Of a DNA stretch of 38,330 bases, positions 25,413-32,495 are shown one piece after another; within the stretch, counting starts at the first letter, position 1; every line of letters begins with the position of its first letter. This DNA is from Bacteroidales bacterium (GTDB lineage Bacteria; Bacteroidota; Bacteroidia; Bacteroidales; UBA932), in the NCBI GenBank assembly GCA_017442315.1, contig JAFRZX010000137.1:1-38330 (forward strand), given 5' to 3'. Under the pieces are notes generated by a model. The model saw nothing but the letters and a program-made list of their open reading frames with translations, made no database searches and was not told where the DNA came from. The position numbers were made by a program, and so were the translations under genes.

Positions 25413-26417
25413 TTATTTAGGCAGAAATCCTTTTTCAATAAGCTTTTCTGCAATCTGTACTGCATTTGTTGCTGCTCCTTTGCGGAGATTATCGGCCACG
25501 CACCAGAAATTGAGTCCGTACTTGACCGAAAGATCGCGACGGAAGCGTCCTACGAATACATCATTCTTGCCCCATGCGTAGAGAGGCATCGGATATATGT
25601 TGTTTGCAGGGTCATCCTGAAGAGTGACTCCAGGAGTCTCTTCCATCATTCTGCGTACATCTTCCAGAGTGAAATCCTTTTCAAATTCCAGGTTTATGGA
25701 TTCCGAATGACCGCCTTGTACCGGAACTCTTACGGTTGTCGGAGACACTCCGATGCTGTCGTCAGCAAAAATCTTATGAGTCTCGTTGATCATCTTCATT
25801 TCCTCTTTCGTGTATCCTGTTTCAAGGAAGGAGTCGATATGAGGTAGGATGTTCTGGTCTATAGGATGAGGATAAACTGCAGGGTATTCTCCCCATTTCC
25901 CTCCGTTGCGCTCTTCTGTCATCTGGTCCATCGCCTTGTAGCCTGTGCCTGTTACGGACTGATATGTAGATACTACGATGCGTTTGATGGTATATGCCTT
26001 ATGCAGCGGCCACAGAGGAAGAAGCATCTGAATGGTGGAGCAGTTGGGATTTGCTATGATATAGTCTGATTCTTCAATAACGTCTCCATTTATTTCTGGA
26101 ACTACAAGTTTTTTGGTCGGATCCATTCTCCATTGAGAGGAGTTGTCCACCACTCTTGTTCCTGCTGCCGCAAACTTGGGTGCAAGTTCTGCAGATGTGC
26201 TTCCTCCAGCAGAAAACAATGCAAGGTCTGGTTTTGCTGCGATTGCGTCTTCAGCACTCACCACTGTCCATTCTTTTCCCTTGAATGATATCTTGCGGCC
26301 AATTGATTTTTCGGAAGCTACAGGAAGAAGCTCCGTTACAGGGAAGTCTCTTTCAGAAAGAACTTCCAACATTCTTGTGCCAACCAGTCCTGTGGCACCT
26401 ACTACTGCTACTTTCAT
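25413..26417 (-). CDS. asd: Aspartate-semialdehyde dehydrogenase
   Basis: 334 residues. Reduces aspartyl-4-phosphate to aspartate semialdehyde with NADPH, the branch point for lysine, threonine, methionine and diaminopimelate. MKVAVVGATGLVGTRMLEVL is the Rossmann NADP loop. The catalytic Cys is in IANPNCSTIQML near residue 130, and the acid/base His in VPVQGGHSESINLEFE. The length is normal for the Gram-positive/Bacteroidetes type. The ATG at 26417 is the only sensible start and is buried in a perfect 17-bp hairpin. It follows metY by 341 bp of structured, repeat-bearing spacer, so its translation may be separately controlled. Confidence 0.95.
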   Translation of the reverse strand: MKVAVVGATGLVGTRMLEVLSERDFPVTELLPVASEKSIGRKISFKGKEWTVVSAEDAIAAKPDLALFSAGGSTSAELAPKFAAAGTRVVDNSSQWRMDPTKKLVVPEINGDVIEESDYIIANPNCSTIQMLLPLWPLHKAYTIKRIVVSTYQSVTGTGYKAMDQMTEERNGGKWGEYPAVYPHPIDQNILPHIDSFLETGYTKEEMKMINETHKIFADDSIGVSPTTVRVPVQGGHSESINLEFEKDFTLEDVRRMMEETPGVTLQDDPANNIYPMPLYAWGKNDVFVGRFRRDLSVKYGLNFWCVADNLRKGAATNAVQIAEKLIEKGFLPK

Positions 26418-26446
26418 ATAAAAATCTCGATTTTTATATGAAAGTA
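26409..26446 (-). promoter_or_regulatory. Perfect 17-bp hairpin enclosing the asd start codon
   Basis: The arms TACTTTCATATAAAAAT (plus strand 26409-26425) and ATTTTTATATGAAAGTA (26430-26446) are exact reverse complements around a 4-base loop. In the mRNA the ATG of asd and its next two codons lie in the 3' arm, so the start would be hidden while the stem is closed. Confidence 0.75.
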
Positions 26447-26576
26447 AATTCCTCTATGCCTAGGGGCTCTGCCCCTATTATACCCCGCGGCCTTTGGCCT
26501 TTCGTTCGTTCCTAACACGGCGTCTGCCGGCGCTCTGACGAGCGAAGGATATATCACAAAGGGATTTACTTCATAT
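26436..26576 (-). promoter_or_regulatory. asd leader: hairpin cluster flanked by a competing helix
   Basis: Arms at 26436-26452 and 26561-26576 pair over about 15 positions with one bulge and one mismatch. They share ATATGAA(A)GTAAAT with the asd start region. Between them, in the mRNA sense, lie short GC hairpins: CGCTC-GTCA-GAGCG, GGCC-AAA-GGCC and AGGGGC-AGA-GCCCCT. The segment at 26436-26446 can pair either with the far arm or with the asd start codon, not both. This has the shape of a two-state translational switch. A small inverted-repeat insertion is the other explanation. Confidence 0.5.
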
Positions 26577-26610
26577 AATTAAACAATAAATAAAACTTCT
26601 TTATCATAAC

Positions 26611-26758
26611 ACGGGCGCTTCAGCGCCGCGACATTCGCGTCAGCAAGGTTTTCAGAGAAAACCGCAGCAGCGATGGTGCCCGACCCGACCTGAGGGAGTG
26701 GTCGATGTGCCCCTGGGGGCTGTCGCCGTAGGCACCTGGGGGTAACAGGTCGTAGACC
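26611..26758 (-). repeat. Dispersed structured repeat, copy 1 (between metY and asd)
   Basis: In the mRNA sense it contains blocks GCGACAGCCCC, a CACAtCGACCACTC stretch, GTCGGGC and GCTGAAGCGCC, in the same order as copy 2 at 28056-28158. Stems such as CGACC/GGTCG and GGCGCT/AGCGCC are visible. Relative to copy 2 it has about 45 extra bases holding a GGTTTTC/GAAAACC hairpin. It begins directly after the metY stop codon. Confidence 0.65.
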
Positions 26759-26779
26759 TTAAAGAGCAGCTTTAAGGTC
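26755..26779. repeat. Palindrome across the metY stop codon
   Basis: Perfect 10-bp arms GACCTTAAAG (26755-26764) and CTTTAAGGTC (26770-26779) with a 5-base loop. The stop codon at 26759-26761 is inside the arm. Confidence 0.7.
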
Positions 26780-28033
26780 GGCGATGAGATCGTCTACGTT
26801 TTCTATGCCTACGGACAGGCGGAGCATGTTTGGATATACTCCTGCTGCAACCTGTTCTTGAGGACTGAGCTGCGAATGGGTGGTCGATGCAGGGTGTACG
26901 ATCAGCGATTTTGCATCTCCCACACTTCCGACATGCAGGATCAGTTCCAGACGTGTGACAAGTGCTGCCGCAGCCTCAAAGCCACCTTTGACACGGAATG
27001 TGAGGACTCCTCCAAATCCGTGGTGCAGATATTTGCATCCAAGTTCATGATATGGGTTGCTTTTAAGACCTGGATAATTGACGCTTTCTACAGCAGGATG
27101 CTTTTCCAGAAATTCAGCTATGGCCATTGTGTTGGAACAGCAGCGCTCAGCTCTCAGAGACAGTGTTTCCAGACCTTGGAGCATAAGGAATGAATTGAAA
27201 GGGGATGCTGACGGTCCTATATTGCGCAGACCGTCCACCCTTACACGTCCGGCAAATGCAGCCGGACCGAATACTTCCTTGTAGACCAGTCCGTGGTAGC
27301 TCTCCGAAGGCGCCGCCAGAAGCGGGTACTTCTCAGCGGTCCAGTCGAAATTTCCTCCGTCTACAACAACTCCGCCCAGGGATGTACCATGTCCGCATAT
27401 CCATTTGGTTGCAGAGTGGACAGATACATTTGCACCCCACTCGAAAGGACGGAAAAGGTAGCCGCCCATGCCGAAGGTATTATCCACCATCACGCATATT
27501 CCCATCTTCTGAGCAAGCTCTCCAATAGGCTCATAATCAGGAATGTTGAACGCAGGATTGCCAAGGTTCTCAAGATAAATAGCCTTTGTTCTGTCATCGA
27601 TCAGCGGCTTGATATCCTCTGCTCTGTCGCTCTTTGCGAAGCGGACTTCGATTCCCATGTCGCGCAGGGTGATTGCGAACATCGTGAATGTTCCTCCGTA
27701 TAGGAAAGGCTGTGCTACGATATTGTCTCCCGGTCCGCAGATGTTTGTTATCGTGAGGAACACCGCTGACTGGCCCGAAGCAGTAGCAACTGCTGCTACA
27801 CCACCTTCCAGTGCCGCCATTCTTTTTTCAAATACGTCAGTTGTGGTGTTCGTGATGCGGGTATATATGTTTCCTGTGCGCTTGAGCTCGAAAAGCTCAG
27901 CACCATATTCCATGCTGTCAAAGGTATATGCTGTACTCTGGTAGATAGGAACTGCGGTCCCCTTTGAAACGGGATCTATCTCCTGTCCTGCCCTTACCTG
28001 CAGTGTCTCGAACTTATAATTCTTCTGTTTCAT
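26759..28033 (-). CDS. metY: O-acetylhomoserine aminocarboxypropyltransferase (homocysteine synthase)
   Basis: 424 residues of the Cys/Met-metabolism PLP family. Makes homocysteine from O-acetylhomoserine and sulfide in the cytoplasm, by direct sulfhydrylation. Visible motifs: FETLQVRAGQE at the start, YTRITNTTTDVFEKRMAALEGG near residues 57-78, SGQSAVF, VMVDNTFGMGGYLFRPFEWGANV, the PLP lysine in SVHSATKWICGHGT near residue 210, and the substrate-binding VGDAKSLIVHPASTTHSQL. The length and the NTFGMGG motif favour MetY over cystathionine gamma-synthase. It lies between thrA (gap 125 bp, containing repeat copy 2) and asd (gap 341 bp). Confidence 0.93.
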   Translation of the reverse strand: MKQKNYKFETLQVRAGQEIDPVSKGTAVPIYQSTAYTFDSMEYGAELFELKRTGNIYTRITNTTTDVFEKRMAALEGGVAAVATASGQSAVFLTITNICGPGDNIVAQPFLYGGTFTMFAITLRDMGIEVRFAKSDRAEDIKPLIDDRTKAIYLENLGNPAFNIPDYEPIGELAQKMGICVMVDNTFGMGGYLFRPFEWGANVSVHSATKWICGHGTSLGGVVVDGGNFDWTAEKYPLLAAPSESYHGLVYKEVFGPAAFAGRVRVDGLRNIGPSASPFNSFLMLQGLETLSLRAERCCSNTMAIAEFLEKHPAVESVNYPGLKSNPYHELGCKYLHHGFGGVLTFRVKGGFEAAAALVTRLELILHVGSVGDAKSLIVHPASTTHSQLSPQEQVAAGVYPNMLRLSVGIENVDDLIADLKAAL

Positions 28034-28055
28034 ACTATATGTGTGTTATCTTATA

Positions 28056-28158
28056 AAGGCGCTTCAGCTATGTCGCCCGACACGAACGAAGTGAGTGGTC
28101 GGTGTGTCCATCGGGGCTGTCGCCGCAGCCGACTTAGGGTTAAACGGCGGACAGCGTC
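28056..28158 (-). repeat. Dispersed structured repeat, copy 2 (between thrA and metY)
   Basis: In the mRNA sense it shows GGCTG-CGGCGA-CAGCC as a clean hairpin. A CCGAC/GTCGG stem around CACTCACTTCGTTCGT comes next, then GCTGAAGCGCC, in the same order as copy 1. It starts right after the thrA stop and ends about 25 bp before the metY ATG. Confidence 0.65.
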
Positions 28159-28179
28159 CTAAACGATAATATCATTTAG
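28159..28179. repeat. Near-palindrome across the thrA stop codon
   Basis: CTAAACGATA and TATCATTTAG are reverse complements except for one base, around a single central base. The stop codon (28159-28161) is at one end. Confidence 0.55.
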
Positions 28180-30621
28180 AACGCCGGATGCTGTCTGGTA
28201 TGCACCAGCTCCTGCACCTTGGATGACCAGAGGTGAAGGGTAGAAGTCTGTCTGTATAAGGGCAGCATTGTCTGTGCCGCAGAGATTGTATAGAGGGTGG
28301 GTGCTGTCAATTGCCTCAAGCCCTATCTTCGCCTTATATCCGAATGGAGTGTTTTCGTCCTTTACAAGTGATGCGACGAATCTTTGTCTCAGACCTTTAG
28401 ATGCCGCTTCATTATAACGTGCGGCAAACATGTCTTCATTTTCAGCCAGCTTTGCATAGAACGACTCCACATCTCCCTTGAAGAATTCGTCCGGAAGCAG
28501 CGCTGATATCTCCACGTCCTTTTCATCTATGCCGACGCCTGCCTCACGTGAGAGTATCAGCAGTTTTCTGAGTACGTCCCGTCCACTGAGGTCCAGACGT
28601 GGGTCCGGTTCTGTGTAGCCGGCTTCCTGAGCTCTTCTGACAACTTCTGCGAAAGTGCCGCTGATACCTCCGTCATAATTGCTGAATATATAGTTGAGGG
28701 TTCCGCTAAGGACAGCTTCTATGCGGAGAATCTCGTCACCGCTGTGAACACTGCGGGAAATTGACTCCAGAATAGGAAGCGCTGCTCCTACTGTTGTTTC
28801 ATAACGAAGGGTGGCTCCTATTTCTATTGCGGCCTTCTTCAAGGCTGCATACTGCTTGTACGGTGATGAAAATGTGATTTTATTGCATGCAACTACTGAA
28901 TATCCTCTCTTGAAGAGATTCATGTATTTGAATGCTATGTCTGCAGAGGCCGTACAGTCTACGAAAACAGAATTCTCAAGTGACAAAGTTGCCAGCTGCG
29001 TGAAATACGCTTCATCTGCGGAATTTGTTCCGTTGTTCAGCTGATCCTGTATATTCTCAAGAGACAATCCGTTCTTGTCAAGAATGAATCTTCGGCTGTT
29101 GGAAAGGCCGCACACATGAAGGCGACGCCCTGTACGTTTCTCGATTCTTTCCCTGTTCTTTCCGATGATGTCTACAAGGGCTTTTCCCACTACTCCATAT
29201 CCTGCAATGAACAGATGGATGTCCTTGCCGCTTCTGCGGTCAAAGAACTCGTTGTGGATGGTGCGTATTGCGGCATCTGTGTCAGATGACGAGATTATCA
29301 CTGATATGTTCCTCTCTGAAGAACCCTGTGCGGTAGCTCTTACAGGAATGCTGTTGCGTCCAAGTGCAGCAAGCATTCTTCCTGTCGCACCACTCTGGTT
29401 GAGCACGTCGTCTCCGACAAGACAAACTATGGAATAGCCTTTCTCCACTTTCAAAGGATTGAGTTTTCCGAGTGAAATCTCATATGCAAAGCATCTGTCT
29501 GCAGCTTCGCGTGCCTTTTCTGCATCCTTTTCCGATACGGCTATACACATGGTGTGTACTGACGACGCCTGTGTGATCAGGATTATATTGATGTCGTTCT
29601 GGCTAAGGGTCTCGAACAGACGGCTTGAGAATCCTGGAATACCTACCATTCCGCTTCCTTCAAGAGAAAGAAGAGCTATGTTGTCGGAGTTAGATATGCC
29701 TATGACGGAGTCCTTGCTGCGCGGAGGGTGCTTTTCTATGAGGGTCCCGAAAGCATCGGGGTCAAATGTGTTCTTTACATAGATAGGAATGCCTTCTGCC
29801 ACAACGGGCTGGATGGTAGGTGGATATATGACTTTGGCTCCGAAATGCGAAAGTTCCAGGGCTGCCTTATATGAAATGTTGCTGATGGTGCGGGCTGTAG
29901 GTACTATCTTTGGGTTTGACGTCATCATGCCAGGTACGTCTGTCCAGATTTCAAGAACGCGGGCTTTGCATCCTACAGCATAAAGCGAAGCTGTATAGTC
30001 GGAACCTCCGCGTCCCAGAGTAGTTGTACGCCCCTGTTTGTCTGAAGCAATGAAGCCCGGCAGTACAAAGAGCTGGGTGATCGGATTGCTCTCCACCATT
30101 TCATTTATGCGTGAATATGTCTTTTGGGCATCGACAATGTTTTTGTCTCCTTTAGTGACAGTGCGGATGATATTGCGTGAGTCTATCCATTTTGTGGCGA
30201 TTCCAATTGATGCCAGCTTGGTTGCCAGGATTTTTGTAGACCAAAGTTCACCGAAACCTTGGATGGCATCAAGACTGGCAGGTGAAAGTTCGCCAAGGAG
30301 GAATACACCTTGTGCAATGCTTCTGAGTGAATCGAACAGATAGTCGCAGACTTCCTTGGATTCATCCTGTTTTTCCAGAGGAAGAAAACTTCTTATTATT
30401 TCATGATGTTTGTGCTGCAGGTCGTCGACGAGGACTGTGTAGCTTTCATCGCGTTGTGATGCGAGATGTCCTATTCTGATGAGTGTGTCTGTGCATCCGC
30501 TGATGGCAGATGCTACAAGAATGGTTCTGTCACGGTCCACCGCTTTTGTAACGATGTCCACAACTTTTGACATATTGTCTGCATTGGCAACCGAACTGCC
30601 TCCGAATTTCAATACTTGCAT
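28159..30621 (-). CDS. thrA: Bifunctional aspartate kinase / homoserine dehydrogenase
   Basis: 820 residues. The N-terminal aspartokinase (about 1-290) starts MQVLKFGGSSVANADNM and has FGELWSTKIL and TTLGRGGSDYTA. Two ACT-type regulatory domains follow (about 300-450). The homoserine dehydrogenase half begins at HLFIAGYGVVGKALVDIIG near residue 466 and contains VFVDCTASADIA, VACNKITFSSPY and GTLNYIFSNYDGG. The fusion carries out the first and third steps of the aspartate pathway; asd in the same cluster supplies the second. End-product control by threonine or methionine is expected from the ACT domains but not readable. An in-frame ATG at 30696 would add 25 residues unlike the family, so 30621 was chosen. 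It is 82 bp after metX. Confidence 0.95.
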   Translation of the reverse strand: MQVLKFGGSSVANADNMSKVVDIVTKAVDRDRTILVASAISGCTDTLIRIGHLASQRDESYTVLVDDLQHKHHEIIRSFLPLEKQDESKEVCDYLFDSLRSIAQGVFLLGELSPASLDAIQGFGELWSTKILATKLASIGIATKWIDSRNIIRTVTKGDKNIVDAQKTYSRINEMVESNPITQLFVLPGFIASDKQGRTTTLGRGGSDYTASLYAVGCKARVLEIWTDVPGMMTSNPKIVPTARTISNISYKAALELSHFGAKVIYPPTIQPVVAEGIPIYVKNTFDPDAFGTLIEKHPPRSKDSVIGISNSDNIALLSLEGSGMVGIPGFSSRLFETLSQNDINIILITQASSVHTMCIAVSEKDAEKAREAADRCFAYEISLGKLNPLKVEKGYSIVCLVGDDVLNQSGATGRMLAALGRNSIPVRATAQGSSERNISVIISSSDTDAAIRTIHNEFFDRRSGKDIHLFIAGYGVVGKALVDIIGKNRERIEKRTGRRLHVCGLSNSRRFILDKNGLSLENIQDQLNNGTNSADEAYFTQLATLSLENSVFVDCTASADIAFKYMNLFKRGYSVVACNKITFSSPYKQYAALKKAAIEIGATLRYETTVGAALPILESISRSVHSGDEILRIEAVLSGTLNYIFSNYDGGISGTFAEVVRRAQEAGYTEPDPRLDLSGRDVLRKLLILSREAGVGIDEKDVEISALLPDEFFKGDVESFYAKLAENEDMFAARYNEAASKGLRQRFVASLVKDENTPFGYKAKIGLEAIDSTHPLYNLCGTDNAALIQTDFYPSPLVIQGAGAGAYQTASGVLNDIIV

Positions 30622-30703
30622 ATATTCAGTCTCTTTGTTTCTATGTGTTGGAACCTGTAATGATCCTTTTGGTTTCCAGATCCTGTAGCAGGTCATATTG
30701 TGC

Positions 30704-31726
30704 TTATGGTAAAAGGGGCTTTATGATGCCCATCAGCTGCTCATTTTCCAGAAGGAATCCGTCGTGTCCGAATTGTGAGCTTATCTCATGATATGCTGCT
30801 CCTGGGATCAGAGCCGCCATGTACTTCTGTTCTTCGACAGGAAAAAGCCTGTCACTGTCTATGCCGATTACCGTTACTTCAGCCTTTATGGAGCCTAATG
30901 CCTGTTCAACTCCTCCTCGTCCTCTTCCTGCGTTGTTGCTGTCCACAGATTTGCACAGATAGTAATATGAGTATGCGTCAAAACGGTCTGACAGCTTTTT
31001 CCCTTGATATCTCTGATATGACCCTGATCTGTCTGCAAAGAGGCAGTCTTCGTCTTTTTCATATTGTGTGATATTGTACCCTTCATAGCTTCTGTAAGAA
31101 ATCAAAGCTATGCTTCTTGCGCATCTTAGCCCGGCTTCTCCTCCTTTAAGGTCTGTGCATCTGCGGAATGTAGGGTCGGCTTCGAGAGCCATTCTCATTG
31201 ATTCGTTGAATGCCGTAAGCCATGGCGTCACTCTTGCTCCGCAGGCGATGTACACTGCCTTTCTGATGACATCCGGTTCCATGATGGACCATTCGACAGC
31301 TTGGAAGCCACCTATCGATCCTCCGACCATAAGATCTATGTTGCTGATGCCGAGATGTCTTCTCACAAGATCGTTTGCCCGAACAATGTCCCTGACCGTA
31401 ATGAGAGGGAAATCAAAGAAATAAGGCTTTCCTGTTTCCGTATTGAGTGAAGCTGGCCCTGATGATCCATATGCGGACCCCAGCATGTTTGCGCAAATGA
31501 CAAAATATTTTTCCGTGTCGAACAGCTTGCCGGGACCTACCAGCTCAGGCCACCATTCCTGTGCATCGGAATTCGCTGTGAGGGCGTGGCATATCCATAT
31601 GACCTTTCTTTTGTCGTTTTTCTGCCAGTGAAGGTCGGAGCAATGGTATACTATTTTAAGCCCGTATATGCTTCCTCCGGCCTCAAATTTGAAGGTTCCG
31701 TTATGTATATATTCGTGTTTTATCAT
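30704..31726 (-). CDS. metX: Homoserine O-acetyltransferase
   Basis: 340 residues from ATG 31726; an upstream in-frame start at 31795 would lie outside the likely transcript. Transfers acetyl from acetyl-CoA to homoserine, giving the substrate of MetY. The alpha/beta-hydrolase triad is visible: nucleophile Ser in MVGGSIGGFQAVEW, Asp in TVIGIDSDRLFPVEEQ and His in SQFGHDGFLLE. HALTANSDAQEWW and GSAYGSSGPASLNTETGKPY are the substrate and oxyanion regions of the family. Some MetX-like proteins use succinyl-CoA instead; acetyl is the default because of the MetY neighbour. It leads the minus-strand cluster and is divergent from the Lrp-type regulator. Its leader is too short for a SAM riboswitch. 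Confidence 0.92.
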   Translation of the reverse strand: MIKHEYIHNGTFKFEAGGSIYGLKIVYHCSDLHWQKNDKRKVIWICHALTANSDAQEWWPELVGPGKLFDTEKYFVICANMLGSAYGSSGPASLNTETGKPYFFDFPLITVRDIVRANDLVRRHLGISNIDLMVGGSIGGFQAVEWSIMEPDVIRKAVYIACGARVTPWLTAFNESMRMALEADPTFRRCTDLKGGEAGLRCARSIALISYRSYEGYNITQYEKDEDCLFADRSGSYQRYQGKKLSDRFDAYSYYYLCKSVDSNNAGRGRGGVEQALGSIKAEVTVIGIDSDRLFPVEEQKYMAALIPGAAYHEISSQFGHDGFLLENEQLMGIIKPLLP

Positions 31727-31792
31727 ATCAGTCAATACGTTACGAGCGTAAAAAACATGCAAAGATACGCAATATCTCCTTATGTCGGCTTG

Positions 31793-31823
31793 CAAATATG
31801 ATAGAATGGAATAAGAAATGCAA
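31793..31823 (-). promoter_or_regulatory. Probable metX promoter
   Basis: On the minus strand TTG (31821-31823) and CATATTTG (31793-31800) are 20 bp apart, matching -33/-7 with one mismatch. A second -7-like TATCTTTG lies at 31760-31767 without a good -33 box, so tandem starts are possible. Confidence 0.5.
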
Positions 31824-31825
31824 TC

Positions 31826-31844
31826 TTTCTGAAAAAATCAGAAA
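31826..31844. promoter_or_regulatory. Palindromic candidate operator between lrp and metX
   Basis: TTTCTGA (31826-31832) and TCAGAAA (31838-31844) are exact inverted arms around five A. The site lies between the -33 boxes of the divergent promoters and covers the weak -33 position of lrp, a fitting place for the encoded Lrp-type protein to bind. Confidence 0.5.
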
Positions 31845-31851
31845 AATATTC

Positions 31852-31859
31852 TAAATTTG
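31852..31859 (+). promoter_or_regulatory. -7 box of the lrp-type gene
   Basis: TAAATTTG is a full match to TAnnTTTG, about 65 bp before the ATG at 31924. The -33 position has CTG instead of TTG, within the palindrome. Confidence 0.5.
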
Positions 31860-31923
31860 TCATATAAATCAATGTTTGCAGAATAATAATCTCTTAATTG
31901 CGTAAAATGCAGAATTGGAGTCT

Positions 31924-32397
31924 ATGAATAACGATGTGCTTGACAAAACTGATATCCTTATTTTGCGTGAGCTTCAGAAGGATGCAAAACTCACCACAAA
32001 AGAGCTTGCTGCAAAAGTGAATCTTTCTCCTTCACCTGTCTTCGAGAGACAGAAGCGTCTGGAAAGGGAAGGCTATATCAAACGATATGTAGCAGTAGTG
32101 GATCCTATTAAGACAGGAAATGGCATCATGGTGCTGTGCAATGTGCGTCTGAAGCATCATAGCAAAGAATTCAGCCGACAGTTCACTTCCGTAATTGCAG
32201 AAATGGATGAGGTTGTGGAGTGCTTCAACACATCGGGTGATTATGACTATCAGATCAAGATATATGCCCGTAACATGCAGGATTACCAGACTTTCGTTCT
32301 GGATACGTTAGGAAATCTGGACTGCATAGGTTCACTTCATAGTATCTTCGTGATAGGAGAAGTAAAGAATACTATGACAGTACCCTTGCAATACTAG
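31924..32397 (+). CDS. Lrp/AsnC-family transcriptional regulator
   Basis: 157 residues from ATG 31924; a TTG nine bases upstream is in frame but weaker. The N-terminal helix-turn-helix (LDKTDILILRELQKDAKLTTKELAAKVNLSPSPVFERQKRLEREGYI) is typical of the family. It is followed by the RAM (ACT-like) ligand-binding domain from about residue 70 (GNGIMVLCNVRLKHH to GEVKNTMTVPL). Such proteins form octamers that sense amino acids. Position and orientation, divergent from metX with a palindrome between, suggest that it controls the methionine/threonine cluster and its own gene. Leucine, methionine or another amino acid could be the effector. Confidence 0.88.
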   Translation: MNNDVLDKTDILILRELQKDAKLTTKELAAKVNLSPSPVFERQKRLEREGYIKRYVAVVDPIKTGNGIMVLCNVRLKHHSKEFSRQFTSVIAEMDEVVECFNTSGDYDYQIKIYARNMQDYQTFVLDTLGNLDCIGSLHSIFVIGEVKNTMTVPLQY

Positions 32398-32422
32398 AGA
32401 TGAAACGTCTGCTTGAATTCCA

Positions 32423-32448
32423 AGAAGCTGTTTATTTAAACAGTTTCT
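32423..32448 (+). terminator. Hairpin terminator after the lrp-type gene
   Basis: Arms AGAAGCTGTTTA and TAAACAGTTTCT pair over 12 positions with one G-U and a 2-base loop, 26 bp after the stop codon. The T-run is short, so terminator strength is uncertain. Confidence 0.5.
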
Positions 32449-32495
32449 GATAAAGATGATGAATTTTATGAATTTGAACCGTTTTAACATATAAT

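Noticed and set aside
26436-26576. Miniature transposable element with terminal inverted repeats before asd
   Set aside because: Inverted ends are present, but I could not find a target-site duplication, and one end overlaps pairing with the asd start; retained only as an alternative explanation.
30622-30696. Attenuator leader peptide or N-terminal extension of thrA
   Set aside because: The 25 extra codons lack a run of Thr, Ile or Met codons and do not resemble aspartokinase; the frame is open by chance upstream of the true start.
31727-31792. SAM riboswitch in the metX leader
   Set aside because: The distance from the best -7 boxes to the ATG is only about 30-60 bases, and no SAM-type fold is visible.
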